A stretch of DNA of 64,000 bases from Gammaproteobacteria bacterium (GTDB lineage Bacteria > Pseudomonadota > Gammaproteobacteria > Steroidobacterales > Steroidobacteraceae), in the NCBI GenBank assembly GCA_028293745.1, contig JAQGOF010000004.1, positions 1 through 64,000 on the forward strand. Reading direction: 5' to 3'. Positions within the stretch are counted from its first letter, which is position 1; every line of letters starts with the position of its first letter. Of this stretch, positions 9,071-17,556 are shown piece by piece. The position numbers and the translations under genes were made by a program. A model generated the notes under the pieces. That model was given only the letters and a program-made list of their open reading frames with translations, was not told the DNA's origin and did no database searches.

Positions 9071-9091
9071 TAACGTAGATCGTATACGTTA
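9071..9091. promoter_or_regulatory. Candidate GntR operator in divergent promoter
   Basis: TAACGTA (9071-9077) and TACGTTA (9085-9091) form a perfect inverted repeat around a 7-base spacer, with CGTATACG nested at 9081-9088. FCD-type GntR proteins often bind short palindromes with a GTATAC-like core. It lies between the divergent deaminase and dehydrogenase genes, where one site could control both. The binding assignment is inferred. Confidence 0.5.
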
Positions 9092-9128
9092 CGAGGATAA
9101 GTTACGAGCCGCGATAGGCGAGTCGAAG

Positions 9129-10472
9129 ATGGGCCAGGACGAAGTCGCCGTGGTTGGCGTCCGCGGGCACGGCCTTACCGCCGCGCACGATGTTGCCGTC
9201 ATTGGCGCTGGCGTAGTGGGCTGTGCCGTTGCCTGGGCGCTGACCAAAGCCGGTAAACGCGTCCTCCTGATCGATCGCGCCGATCCGGCGACAGCCGGCG
9301 CGTCCTTCGGCAACGTTGGACATATTGCAACTGAGCAACTGCAGCCACTACCGTCTCCTCAACTGCTGCTGAGTTTTTGGCGTGAGTTGGTCGCCTTCGG
9401 CGGCCCGCTCGACATCCCGTTGCGGCGGGCCGCTGTGATGGCACCGTGGATTGCTCGCTTCGCCCGCGCTGCATTCCAACAGCGGCGGCACACCGAAGAC
9501 CTTGCACCGCTCGTCAGATCTGCCGCTGATGTGTTGGAGTCACAACTCAGTGAAGTTGGACGCCACGACCTATTGCGGCGCCATGGCCACTACGCTCTGT
9601 GGATCGGACCCAAGGCCTCCAAACGCGCCGCCGCCGAGCAGGCGCGTGCTACGGCGTTGGGGATACCCAACAGGGAGGCGCCCGCAGAGCTGCTTCGCGC
9701 GGCGGCAGCGCAGGCACGGCGGACGACAAGACGTACGCCAGTGCCCAACCCGCCTGGTAGCGCACCCGCGACCCCTGGCGCACTTGGTCTATCTGGCGTT
9801 TGGTTCCCCGACTCGGCACACGTGTTGGATCCAGCACTGGTCGCCCGCGCCTTTGCCGCCGCATCAACTCAAGCCGGCGCTTCCATATTGCGCACAACTG
9901 TTCGGCATATGCGCCCCCTGGGCAATCGCATTGAGATCGTGACCGACACCGACTCACTCTCCGTGCGCACCGCAGTAGTCTGCGCCGGCGCATGGTCCGC
10001 ACCGCTGTTGGCACCATTCGGAGTGCGTGCGCCGCTCGAAGCCGAGCGCGGCTATCACGTCGAGTTGTCTAACCACCCCCCCCTCACCGACGCGCCGATC
10101 CTGTATGCCGACCACAGTGTCGTCGTCACACCGATGGCCTCGCGCCTGCGCGCATCAAGTTACCTGGAGTTCGCTGGACTCGAAGCGCCCCCGGATCCTC
10201 GTAAGCCCATGCAGCTACGCGCGAAACTGCAACAGTTAGGCTACCAATGCGAAGTTGAGGGCCCGAGCTGGATGGGCCCTCGCCCCACTCTTCCCGACTA
10301 TCTGCCGGGAATAGGCAGAGCAAGCGGACCGCACGAATTGTTCTACGCCGTTGGACACCAACATCTGGGACTGACGCTCGCGGCAGTGACCGCGGATCTG
10401 ATTGCGGACCTGGTGGCCGGCCGCGCACCGCGTTTCGATATCAAAGCATTCGACTTGCGGAGATTCGGATAG
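9129..10472 (+). CDS. FAD-dependent D-amino acid dehydrogenase (cis-4-hydroxy-D-proline dehydrogenase candidate)
   Basis: A 447-residue DadA-like oxidoreductase. The FAD-binding motif AVIGAGVVGCAVAWAL lies near residues 23-38, and the C-terminal substrate/FAD segment includes YAVGHQHLGLTLAA. Beside the epimerase it would oxidise cis-4-hydroxy-D-proline to the pyrroline that the deaminase uses. Roughly 25 residues rich in Ala, Pro, Arg and Thr (about 192-218) look like an insertion compared with DadA. I chose the ATG at 9129; the frame is also open from a GTG at 9066, within the operator region. Confidence 0.8.
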   Translation: MGQDEVAVVGVRGHGLTAAHDVAVIGAGVVGCAVAWALTKAGKRVLLIDRADPATAGASFGNVGHIATEQLQPLPSPQLLLSFWRELVAFGGPLDIPLRRAAVMAPWIARFARAAFQQRRHTEDLAPLVRSAADVLESQLSEVGRHDLLRRHGHYALWIGPKASKRAAAEQARATALGIPNREAPAELLRAAAAQARRTTRRTPVPNPPGSAPATPGALGLSGVWFPDSAHVLDPALVARAFAAASTQAGASILRTTVRHMRPLGNRIEIVTDTDSLSVRTAVVCAGAWSAPLLAPFGVRAPLEAERGYHVELSNHPPLTDAPILYADHSVVVTPMASRLRASSYLEFAGLEAPPDPRKPMQLRAKLQQLGYQCEVEGPSWMGPRPTLPDYLPGIGRASGPHELFYAVGHQHLGLTLAAVTADLIADLVAGRAPRFDIKAFDLRRFG

Positions 10473-10504
10473 CTTGGACGCCTCGCGGGCTTCCTGCGGC
10501 AAGA

Positions 10505-10538
10505 CCCCTGAATATGGACCACCTGAATATCGGCCACC
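10505..10538. repeat. Short direct repeat, possible IS21-type end remnant
   Basis: CCTGAATATGGACCA (10507-10521) is followed directly by CCTGAATATCGGCCACC (10522-10538). Such tandem CTGAA..GGCCACC units resemble, from memory, the subterminal repeats of IS21-family elements. No transposase fragment is visible in the 206-base gap, so this could be chance. Confidence 0.25.
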
Positions 10539-10678
10539 CCGAGGTGGCGCCAGCCTCGCTCCGAGGCCGCTTCGCTCAAGCCCTGTGACCGCACACCTCA
10601 GAGATTTCTTTACATAGCGCGGTGAGCCCTGATTCTTGCTAGCTCAATGTGGTCTCCCTCGTCTATGCTGGGACCTCC

Positions 10679-11464
10679 ATGAGCGCTTCCAAACGGCTGC
10701 CGGCGTGGCTGCTCTCCCTATTTGTGACGGGCGTTTCCGCCCTACCCGCAGATAGCCTGAACCATCGCGTCAAGCTGCAAGGTACGGGAACGCCCACTGT
10801 CATCTTGGAATCGGGCCTCGGGGACACACTTGAAGTGTGGAACACCGTGCAGCCCCTGATCGCTGCAGGATGTGCGCGGACCTTGGCTTATAACCGCGCT
10901 GGATACCTGGGCAGCGACAACTCGAATTCCCCGCGTGATTCAGCAACGATCGTGGCCGAACTGCGCGCGGAACTCAGGCGTCAGAACATCAAACCGCCGT
11001 ATGTCCTCGTCGGTCACTCGCTTGGCGGTTTGTACATGCAATATTTCGCACGCAACTATCGTGAAGAGGTAGCAGGCCTCGTGCTTGTCGACTCGACGCA
11101 CTGGGAGCAGCACCTCGCGATGGGCAATCAAGCCAACACACCCTATAGCTCGCGCACTGCCGTCACGCTGTTCATGCCCTGGATCATGCGTCGCGAAATC
11201 AATGACAGCGTCGCTGCGGGCGAACAGGTGCACGAAAGTCCGATCGTGGCAGGTGTTCCAACTATCGTTCTGTCGAGCACACGTGGGCCGACAGGTGAAA
11301 CACCGGCCGCCCGGGCGTTGGCCGCGCGCCTCCAGGACGAAATAGCGGCCGACTTCCCCTCCGCAGATCACGTCCGCGTCAGTGACAGCGGACATTACAT
11401 ACAGCGTGATCACCCCGAAGTGGTAGTTGAAGCCGCGCGCAAGCTCGCGGGGTGTAAACCGTAG
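10679..11464 (+). CDS. Alpha/beta hydrolase
   Basis: A 261-residue alpha/beta hydrolase with an N-terminal hydrophobic segment (LPAWLLSLFVTGVSALPA) that may be a signal peptide. The nucleophile elbow is VLVGHSLGG, the oxyanion region lies near LESGLGD, and the catalytic His is in VSDSGHYIQRDHP near the C-terminus. Esterase or lipase-like activity is expected; the substrate is unknown. I start at 10679, where the signal-like sequence begins; the frame is open from 10649. It stands alone on the plus strand before the second DUF885 gene. Confidence 0.75.
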   Translation: MSASKRLPAWLLSLFVTGVSALPADSLNHRVKLQGTGTPTVILESGLGDTLEVWNTVQPLIAAGCARTLAYNRAGYLGSDNSNSPRDSATIVAELRAELRRQNIKPPYVLVGHSLGGLYMQYFARNYREEVAGLVLVDSTHWEQHLAMGNQANTPYSSRTAVTLFMPWIMRREINDSVAAGEQVHESPIVAGVPTIVLSSTRGPTGETPAARALAARLQDEIAADFPSADHVRVSDSGHYIQRDHPEVVVEAARKLAGCKP

Positions 11465-11674
11465 GGTGTTGAAGCGCTCGCCGTGCGGGCGGGCGCGCGG
11501 ACCGCCGGGCGCGGCGCCCATGCAGCGCCTCCCGTCGAGAATTGCGCACGTCCCACCGTATTTCGGGAGCACCGGTTCTCATGCCCGAACCGCTGGTGCT
11601 AGCATCCGCGGCCCTCGCGCCGTGCAACGCTCAAGACGAACCCAGCGGCAACGCGCGCACCACGATGGAGATCC

Positions 11675-13468
11675 ATGATGATTCGAGTCAAAGGAATTGC
11701 GCGCGCCGTCTCGGTTTTGATCGCTGCCTCGGCACTGGCCAGCGCATCAGCCGGCGCATCAGCCACCGCCACAACGCAGCCCGCATGGATCGTCGAGAGC
11801 AACAAGCAGGCCGCGGCGCTTCTGCAGGAATTTGCCAAATACAATCCTGAGCAAGCGGCTGCGATTGGCGTCGAGGGACACGATGCGGACGTTTTCGACG
11901 CCAAGCCACATAACGTGCAACGCCAAGAGGCCGACCTCGATGCCGTCGTTGCCGGTTATGAGCGCGCATTGGCAGCGGCGACTGAGCCGCGCGTAAAGCA
12001 GGACATCCAGATCCTTCTCAAGAGCGCACGAGATCAGCGTGTCACCCTCGAGTTAAACGACCGCCTGATGCTGCCGTACTTCGATCTGCCTCAAACCCTG
12101 TTCAACAGCTTCCATGGCTTGCTCGATCCTCGCGTCTCGAAGTCACGCCAGGGCGCGGCAGTCGCCCGCCTGAAGCGGTACGTTGGGGCAGAACACGGAT
12201 ATGAGCCAATTGCGATGCTCGTTCGCGCTCGCGTTGACGAGCGCCTGGGCGACAACTCTCTGACCGGCCCCTGGAATATCGAGGTTGAGCAGCATCTGAA
12301 GAACCAGGAGCAGTACCTCCAGGGCATAAAGGAGCTCTTTGAAAAGGCTGGGCTCAAGGGTTGGCAGAACGACTTAAAGACCCTGTCGAAGCAGCTCGAC
12401 GAGTACGCCAAATGGGTTCGCGCCTCTGTGGCACCGCGAGCGCGCAAAACCAATCGCCTGCCTCCTGAGATCTACGCCGACAACTTGAAGAACTACGGCG
12501 TGAACATGGAGCCTCATGAGCTTATCGACCGCGCGTTGTTTGTCTTCGCATCCACGCGCGACGAGATGCAGTCGATCGCGACCCAGATCGCGCAACAGCG
12601 TGGGATGAAGTCGTCCGACTATCACGATGTGCTTCGCGAGCTGAAAAAGGCGCAGATTCCGAACGACAAGCTGCTGGCGCTCTACGACGAACGTCTCGGC
12701 CGAATCGAGACAATCGCGCGCAACGAACACCTCATCAGTCTCCCAGAGCGCAAGGCGGTCATTCGATTGGCGACCCCCGCTGAGTCCGCTCAGCAGCCGG
12801 CACCGCATCTCGACATACCCCGGTTGATCGGCAATACCGGAGAGCCCGGAGAATTCATCCTGCCGACCTCGAACCCGAACGCGGAATCGAAGGCCGACAT
12901 GGATGACTTCAAGTACGACGCAATCAGTTGGGCCCTCACGTCGCATGAGGCGCGTCCCGGCCACGAATTGCAGTTCGCGGCCATGCTGGAGCATGGAGTC
13001 TCCACCGCGCGGGCCGTCTTCGCGTTCAACAGCGCGAACGTTGAGGGTTGGGCCCTCTACTCGGAAGCGTTCATGAAGCAATACATGCCGCTGGACGGGC
13101 AGCTCGCCGCGCTCCAGATGCGGCTGATGCGCGCTGCACGCGCCTTCCTCGATCCCATGCTGAACCTCGGGATGATTGAGCCGGCTGCGGCCAAGCGGCT
13201 CTTGATGGACGAGGTTCTCCTTTCGGAGCCCATGGCCAAGCAAGAGGTCGACCGCTACACGTTCAATTCACCTGGACAGGCAACGGCGTACTTCTTCGGG
13301 TACACGAAGCTGGAGGCCCTGCGAGCGAAGACGGAGCTGGCCCTTGGCAGTCAGTTCAAGTTACAGGCCTACCACGACTTCATTATCCACCAGGGCCTGC
13401 TCCCACCAGAGGTGCTCGAGAAAGCCGTGACCGAAGAATTCGTGCCCGCCCAGAGGACCGGGCCCTAG
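11675..13468 (+). CDS. Secreted DUF885 family protein
   Basis: A 597-residue exported protein with a clear signal peptide (VLIAASALASASAGASA). The DUF885 motifs SHEARPGHELQF near residue 425 and NVEGWALYSEAF near residue 457 mark the putative metal site. It is shorter than the DUF885 lipoprotein at 2460-4484 and shares mainly the motif regions with it. A ribosome site (GGAG) precedes the ATG. A periplasmic peptidase-like role is inferred from the family; the true substrate is unknown. Confidence 0.8.
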   Translation: MMIRVKGIARAVSVLIAASALASASAGASATATTQPAWIVESNKQAAALLQEFAKYNPEQAAAIGVEGHDADVFDAKPHNVQRQEADLDAVVAGYERALAAATEPRVKQDIQILLKSARDQRVTLELNDRLMLPYFDLPQTLFNSFHGLLDPRVSKSRQGAAVARLKRYVGAEHGYEPIAMLVRARVDERLGDNSLTGPWNIEVEQHLKNQEQYLQGIKELFEKAGLKGWQNDLKTLSKQLDEYAKWVRASVAPRARKTNRLPPEIYADNLKNYGVNMEPHELIDRALFVFASTRDEMQSIATQIAQQRGMKSSDYHDVLRELKKAQIPNDKLLALYDERLGRIETIARNEHLISLPERKAVIRLATPAESAQQPAPHLDIPRLIGNTGEPGEFILPTSNPNAESKADMDDFKYDAISWALTSHEARPGHELQFAAMLEHGVSTARAVFAFNSANVEGWALYSEAFMKQYMPLDGQLAALQMRLMRAARAFLDPMLNLGMIEPAAAKRLLMDEVLLSEPMAKQEVDRYTFNSPGQATAYFFGYTKLEALRAKTELALGSQFKLQAYHDFIIHQGLLPPEVLEKAVTEEFVPAQRTGP

Positions 13469-13557
13469 CTAGCCCCGATCGCACGGGGTTCCCCGCCACG
13501 CCCCACGTCTCCCTCGGCGCCATCCCTACGGCGCCAGCATACTTGCGACCGTATATT

Positions 13558-13593
13558 CGGCCACGTATATTCGTTACCGAATATACGTGGCCG
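13558..13593. promoter_or_regulatory. Perfect 16-bp inverted repeat, PadR operator
   Basis: CGGCCACGTATATTCG (13558-13573) and CGAATATACGTGGCCG (13578-13593) are exact inverted copies around TTAC. The repeat ends 4 bases before the PadR start codon. A near-palindromic half-like copy, CCGTATATTCGG, lies just upstream at 13549-13560. The position and ATAT-rich core fit autoregulation by a PadR protein, whose known operators are AT-rich dyads. Confidence 0.7.
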
Positions 13594-13597
13594 TTCC

Positions 13598-14218
13598 ATG
13601 AATTCACCGCGGAAACTCACCCATCCGCTCGCTTTGGCGGTGCTGGTGCTGCTCTTTGAGAAGCCCATGCACCCCTATGAGATGGCGGCAACCCTCAAGC
13701 AGCGAGGCAAGGAGCAGAGCATCAAGCTCCGGTACGGCTCGCTGTACACCGTCATCAGGCAGCTTGAACGGGAAGGGTTCGTTGAGGCAACGGGTACTGA
13801 ACGCGCTGGAGCCCGGCCTGAGAGGACCACCTACCGGCTGACCGAGACAGGCGAAGCCGAAATGAAGGGGTGGCTGAGCGCGCTTGTGAGCGAGCCAGTG
13901 AAGGAATACCGGCAGTTCGAGGCAGCTCTGTCCCTGTTGCCCGCGTTGCCTCCTAAGGAGGCGCAGGCGCTCCTGGCGCAGCGCCTGGGTCGCCTGGACG
14001 AGGGGCAGCGTAAGCTCCAATCGGAGCTCGCGGGAGCCGCCGCGATCAATCTACCGCCGCTATTCCTGATAGAGACCGAATACGCCCTCGCGCTTCTGCG
14101 AGCCGAGCGCACTTACGTAAAAGCCCTGATCGACGGCATCGAAACAGCCGAGCTCGGCGGCATGAAGCAATGGCACCAGTGGCACGCGGACCGGGCGGCC
14201 GCACGCGGCTCGCATTAA
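13598..14218 (+). CDS. PadR family transcriptional regulator
   Basis: A 206-residue PadR protein. The winged-helix domain occupies about residues 1-95 (LTHPLALAVLVLLFEKPMHPYEMAATL, YGSLYTVIRQLEREGFVEA, RTTYRLTETGEAEM). A C-terminal helical dimerisation domain follows. No Shine-Dalgarno sequence precedes the ATG, because the operator dyad occupies that space, so the mRNA may be leaderless or very short. No efflux or phenolic acid genes adjoin it on this strand, so its targets are unknown apart from likely autoregulation. Confidence 0.85.
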   Translation: MNSPRKLTHPLALAVLVLLFEKPMHPYEMAATLKQRGKEQSIKLRYGSLYTVIRQLEREGFVEATGTERAGARPERTTYRLTETGEAEMKGWLSALVSEPVKEYRQFEAALSLLPALPPKEAQALLAQRLGRLDEGQRKLQSELAGAAAINLPPLFLIETEYALALLRAERTYVKALIDGIETAELGGMKQWHQWHADRAAARGSH

Positions 14219-14379
14219 CCCAAGCGGCCCGGCTGTAGGCGCACGGCACCCCCATCAGCCGGCCAGGCCTCCGCTCGCGGCGCCCTCATGGGCCGCGCCC
14301 TTTACCCCGTCGTGCGCGGACCCCACTCCGCGATGCATTACACTCCGCGGCGCTTGCCGACACGAAGGACGCGCGCTAC

Positions 14380-15303
14380 TTGCGTTCACTGATTCTGCTC
14401 TTGATCTCAGCCTTCACCGCAGGCTACGTCGCGGGCGCCCCGAGCACGGGCACCGTGCCACCCAAACTAACCGCCCCCGCAGCGCTTCTCCCCATCAGCT
14501 CAGCCACCTCACTGCTCGTAGTCTCGCCTCACCCCGACGATGAGTCCCTGTGCTGCTCCGGTGCAATTCTACGCGTGCTGAAGGCCGGCGGCCGCGTCAG
14601 CATCGTGTGGCTCACCAGCGGTGATGGCTCGGAGCTCGATCTGCTGGTAGTCGAGAAGAGCCTGTTTATCAGGCCCGGTAAGCTGCGCGATCTGGCCATG
14701 CGCAGAATGGAAGAGTCGCGCGAAGCTGCCAGCATCCTCGGCGTTTCGCCGGACCACCTGTATTTTCTCGGTTACCCCGATCGCGGAATACTTTCGATCA
14801 TCACCGACAACTACATAACACCCTATCGCTCGAAGTTCACGGATGCGACAGCGGTTCCCTACGCGGCCGCCCTGTCTCCCGGCCACCCCTACACGGGGCA
14901 GAACCTCGAACGCGATTTCGAATCTGTACTCGATCGTGTTCATCCGACGCTCGTTCTGGCCCCCAGCCCGCGTGACTCGCATCCTGACCACCGTGCGACG
15001 GGCGTAGTGGCGATTCGTGCCATGGCACGGCGCAACGAGCTTTCCAAGATGCGCTATTGGATGGTGCACGGCGGTGAGCTCTGGCCAATGCCGCGCGGCT
15101 ACGAGCCGGATCTCGAGCTGAATCCGCCGCCGCTCGGGCACGGCCTGTCACAAACGCCGTTTAAGCTCGAGCCCGACGAAGAACAGCGCAAGCGCCTGGC
15201 CATCAGCGCTTACCGCACACAGATGGAGGTCATGTCATCATTCCTGCTTTCATTCGTGCGCACCAACGAGCTGTACTCGATCAATCCGATGCCCGGCCAC
15301 TGA
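14380..15303 (+). CDS. LmbE/PIG-L family deacetylase, exported
   Basis: A 307-residue protein with an N-terminal signal-like segment (SLILLLISAFTAGYVAGA). Zinc-binding motifs of LmbE/PIG-L N-deacetylases are present: SPHPDDESLCCSG near residue 50 and SPRDSHPDHRATG in the C-terminal half. The family removes acetyl groups from N-acetylglucosamine-like substrates. The start is a TTG at 14380, chosen because it gives a good signal peptide; no stronger start precedes it. The PRPP-synthase-like gene follows 19 bases later. Confidence 0.7.
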   Translation: MRSLILLLISAFTAGYVAGAPSTGTVPPKLTAPAALLPISSATSLLVVSPHPDDESLCCSGAILRVLKAGGRVSIVWLTSGDGSELDLLVVEKSLFIRPGKLRDLAMRRMEESREAASILGVSPDHLYFLGYPDRGILSIITDNYITPYRSKFTDATAVPYAAALSPGHPYTGQNLERDFESVLDRVHPTLVLAPSPRDSHPDHRATGVVAIRAMARRNELSKMRYWMVHGGELWPMPRGYEPDLELNPPPLGHGLSQTPFKLEPDEEQRKRLAISAYRTQMEVMSSFLLSFVRTNELYSINPMPGH

Positions 15304-15322
15304 TAAACCGCGGAAGAGCTGC

Positions 15323-16336
15323 ATGACCCGGCGAGCATCTCGAGAGCCATTGATATTCGCACCGAGCGAGAGTCGCGCGCTGGGACAAACCGCGAGTGAA
15401 AGAGCGGGCATCGAGCTCGCGGCGCTCGAGGAGCGTGAATACGAAGGTGGCGAGTTCAAGTTGCGGCCCCTGCAGTCGGTGCGCGACCGTATGGTCTTCG
15501 TCGTGCAATCACTTGCCGGGACGCAAGAGGCTCCGATCGCGCAGCGGCTCGTCAGGCTGCTGTTTCTGTTGCAAGGGTTGCGCGACGCCGGGGCAGATCG
15601 CGTAATTGCCGTGATTCCGTATCTCGCTTACGCGCGGAAAGATCGCCGCACCAAGCCTCGCGACCCCGTATACACGCGCTACGTGGCGCAGCTCATCGAA
15701 GCCGCGGGTACCGACAGGGTCGTTGCACTCGATGTTCACAATGCGTCCTCGATCGACAACGCATTTCGCATACCCGTGGATCACTTGTCGGCGCTGCCGA
15801 TGATGGCTGCACATTTCACCCAACATCTCCCGACAGGAAAGTTGGCAGTAGCGTCTCCTGACATTGGCGGGATCAAGCGCGCGCAGTTGTTTCGCGAGCT
15901 GCTGGAGCGGAAGACCGGCAGAGAGGCTGAGCTGGTATTTGTGGAGAAGCGCCGCGAAAGTGGAGTAGTGTCCGGCGGCGCGATCGTAGGTAATGCGACC
16001 GGGCACGCTGTCATTGTACTGGACGATCTGTGTGCAAGCGGCGCAACCTTGCTGCGAGCAGCAACGGCTCTGCGGTCGGCGGGCGCCACGTCCGTGCATG
16101 CCGCCGTAACGCACGCGCCAATAGCAACTGGCCTCGCTACACTGGCGGCTGCGGAAGATATTGCGCAGGTAGTCATTACCGACAGTGTCGGTTGTGTGCC
16201 GAACCTTGGTGCGGCAGCTCATCGAGCCAAGGTAAAATTGCTATCGGCAGGCGAGTTGCTCGGCTGCGCAATGGCGCGAATCGTGAGCGGCGACTCCCTG
16301 GCGCCCCTGGCTGAGCACTGGCCACCGCCGGGGTGA
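15323..16336 (+). CDS. Ribose-phosphate pyrophosphokinase-like protein
   Basis: A 337-residue PRPP synthase family protein. Recognisable parts are the PYLAYARKDRRTKPRDP ATP loop, the ALDVHN metal region and the PRPP-binding loop VLDDLCASGATLLRAA. It is divergent from standard bacterial Prs (DVHNAS for DLHAEQ), so it is probably a second, specialised copy rather than the housekeeping enzyme. A GGAAGAG ribosome site precedes the ATG. It could supply PRPP or act on a related pentose phosphate; the window does not decide. Confidence 0.7.
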   Translation: MTRRASREPLIFAPSESRALGQTASERAGIELAALEEREYEGGEFKLRPLQSVRDRMVFVVQSLAGTQEAPIAQRLVRLLFLLQGLRDAGADRVIAVIPYLAYARKDRRTKPRDPVYTRYVAQLIEAAGTDRVVALDVHNASSIDNAFRIPVDHLSALPMMAAHFTQHLPTGKLAVASPDIGGIKRAQLFRELLERKTGREAELVFVEKRRESGVVSGGAIVGNATGHAVIVLDDLCASGATLLRAATALRSAGATSVHAAVTHAPIATGLATLAAAEDIAQVVITDSVGCVPNLGAAAHRAKVKLLSAGELLGCAMARIVSGDSLAPLAEHWPPPG

Positions 16337-16340
16337 CCAG

Positions 16341-17507
16341 TTACAAATGCGGCCGCCGCCACCGGTCCAGCCACCGATCGAGCGTCCCCGCCAACCGCTC
16401 CTGCAAGCGGTCCACCCACGCCCGGCTTCGCCATCGGTGCCGATCCAACTCCATCGATTGGCCGCAATCCTTCTCAAACACCGCGGCCGCAATATCTGAA
16501 AACAGCGCGCTATCGATTTCCTGGTTGGCTTCCAGGTTCCACTTGAAGCTCCACCGGTCCAGGTTGCTCGAGCCAACCGAAACCCAGTCGTCACAGATCG
16601 ACATCTTGCCGTGCAGTACACGCGGCTGAAATTCGAAGATACGGACACCGTTGCGCAGGAGCTTGCCGTAGAACCGGCGCGCTGCATGCCGTACCCACGG
16701 ATGGTCGGTCAAAGGGCCGGGCACAACCAATCTCACGTCCACTCCGCGGCGCGCGGCCCGGCGAAGTGCTTTGCGAAAACGCCGCGAGGGAACGAAGTAC
16801 GCGCTCATGATCCACGCGCGTTTGTTTGCCCCGGCAATCCGGCGGGCTACGGCATTCGCGAGCTCCGAGCGATACCAGGCCTCACTCAACACAACGCGCC
16901 CCCGTGCCCCTTCGCCTGGAAGCGGATCAACCGGGGGCGGCGGAAGTGCCAACTCTCCCCCGCTGCGTCGCCATGTTCGAGCAAACGCCTGCTGCCAATC
17001 GGAGACGACCGGACCGTGTATTTCGACTACCAGGTCACGCCAGGGCCATCCAGGCGGACCCGTGACGCCGAACTCGTCAGTGATCCCGATGCCACCCACG
17101 AAGGCAACCTTGCCGTCGACGAGCATGAGCTTCCGATGATCACGGAGGAAGTTGTGCAAGCGCTTTCGCAAGTGCACGACGTTGTACACGCGAAGCTCGA
17201 CGCCAGCGTCGATCAACCGACGGCGATCCGCTTGTACGAGCCCGAGCGATCCAAAGCCGTCAACCACGAGACGTAAGCCGACCCCACGTTGGGCAGCCCG
17301 AATGAAAGCTTCGATGAACCGGCCCGCCACAATGCCGGACTCGACCAGGTACATCTCGAGCAGAATGTAGGATTGTGCGTCATCGACCGCCTGGATCATG
17401 CGTTCGAAATACTGCTCGCTGGCCTCGAGCAGCTGAAACTGATTCCCCTCACGCCAGGGCCAGTTGGCGATGGCAGAATCTGCGACTTCACGCGGCGGCG
17501 CTTGCAT
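16341..17507 (-). CDS. clsB: Cardiolipin synthase B-type phospholipase D
   Basis: A 388-residue phospholipase D superfamily enzyme with two HKD motifs: DHRKLMLVDGKVAFVGG near residue 125 and LHGKMSICDDWVSVGSSN near residue 300. No N-terminal membrane spans are visible, which fits ClsB rather than ClsA. It would condense phospholipids into cardiolipin at the membrane. It starts 49 bases from the start of the divergent CAP gene, so the two promoters must overlap or lie within genes. Confidence 0.8.
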   Translation of the reverse strand: MQAPPREVADSAIANWPWREGNQFQLLEASEQYFERMIQAVDDAQSYILLEMYLVESGIVAGRFIEAFIRAAQRGVGLRLVVDGFGSLGLVQADRRRLIDAGVELRVYNVVHLRKRLHNFLRDHRKLMLVDGKVAFVGGIGITDEFGVTGPPGWPWRDLVVEIHGPVVSDWQQAFARTWRRSGGELALPPPPVDPLPGEGARGRVVLSEAWYRSELANAVARRIAGANKRAWIMSAYFVPSRRFRKALRRAARRGVDVRLVVPGPLTDHPWVRHAARRFYGKLLRNGVRIFEFQPRVLHGKMSICDDWVSVGSSNLDRWSFKWNLEANQEIDSALFSDIAAAVFEKDCGQSMELDRHRWRSRAWVDRLQERLAGTLDRWLDRWRRPHL

Positions 17508-17556
17508 TCACCAACGATGACCGAGCGGCATGCCGGCGTCTATAGAGGAGCGAAGA

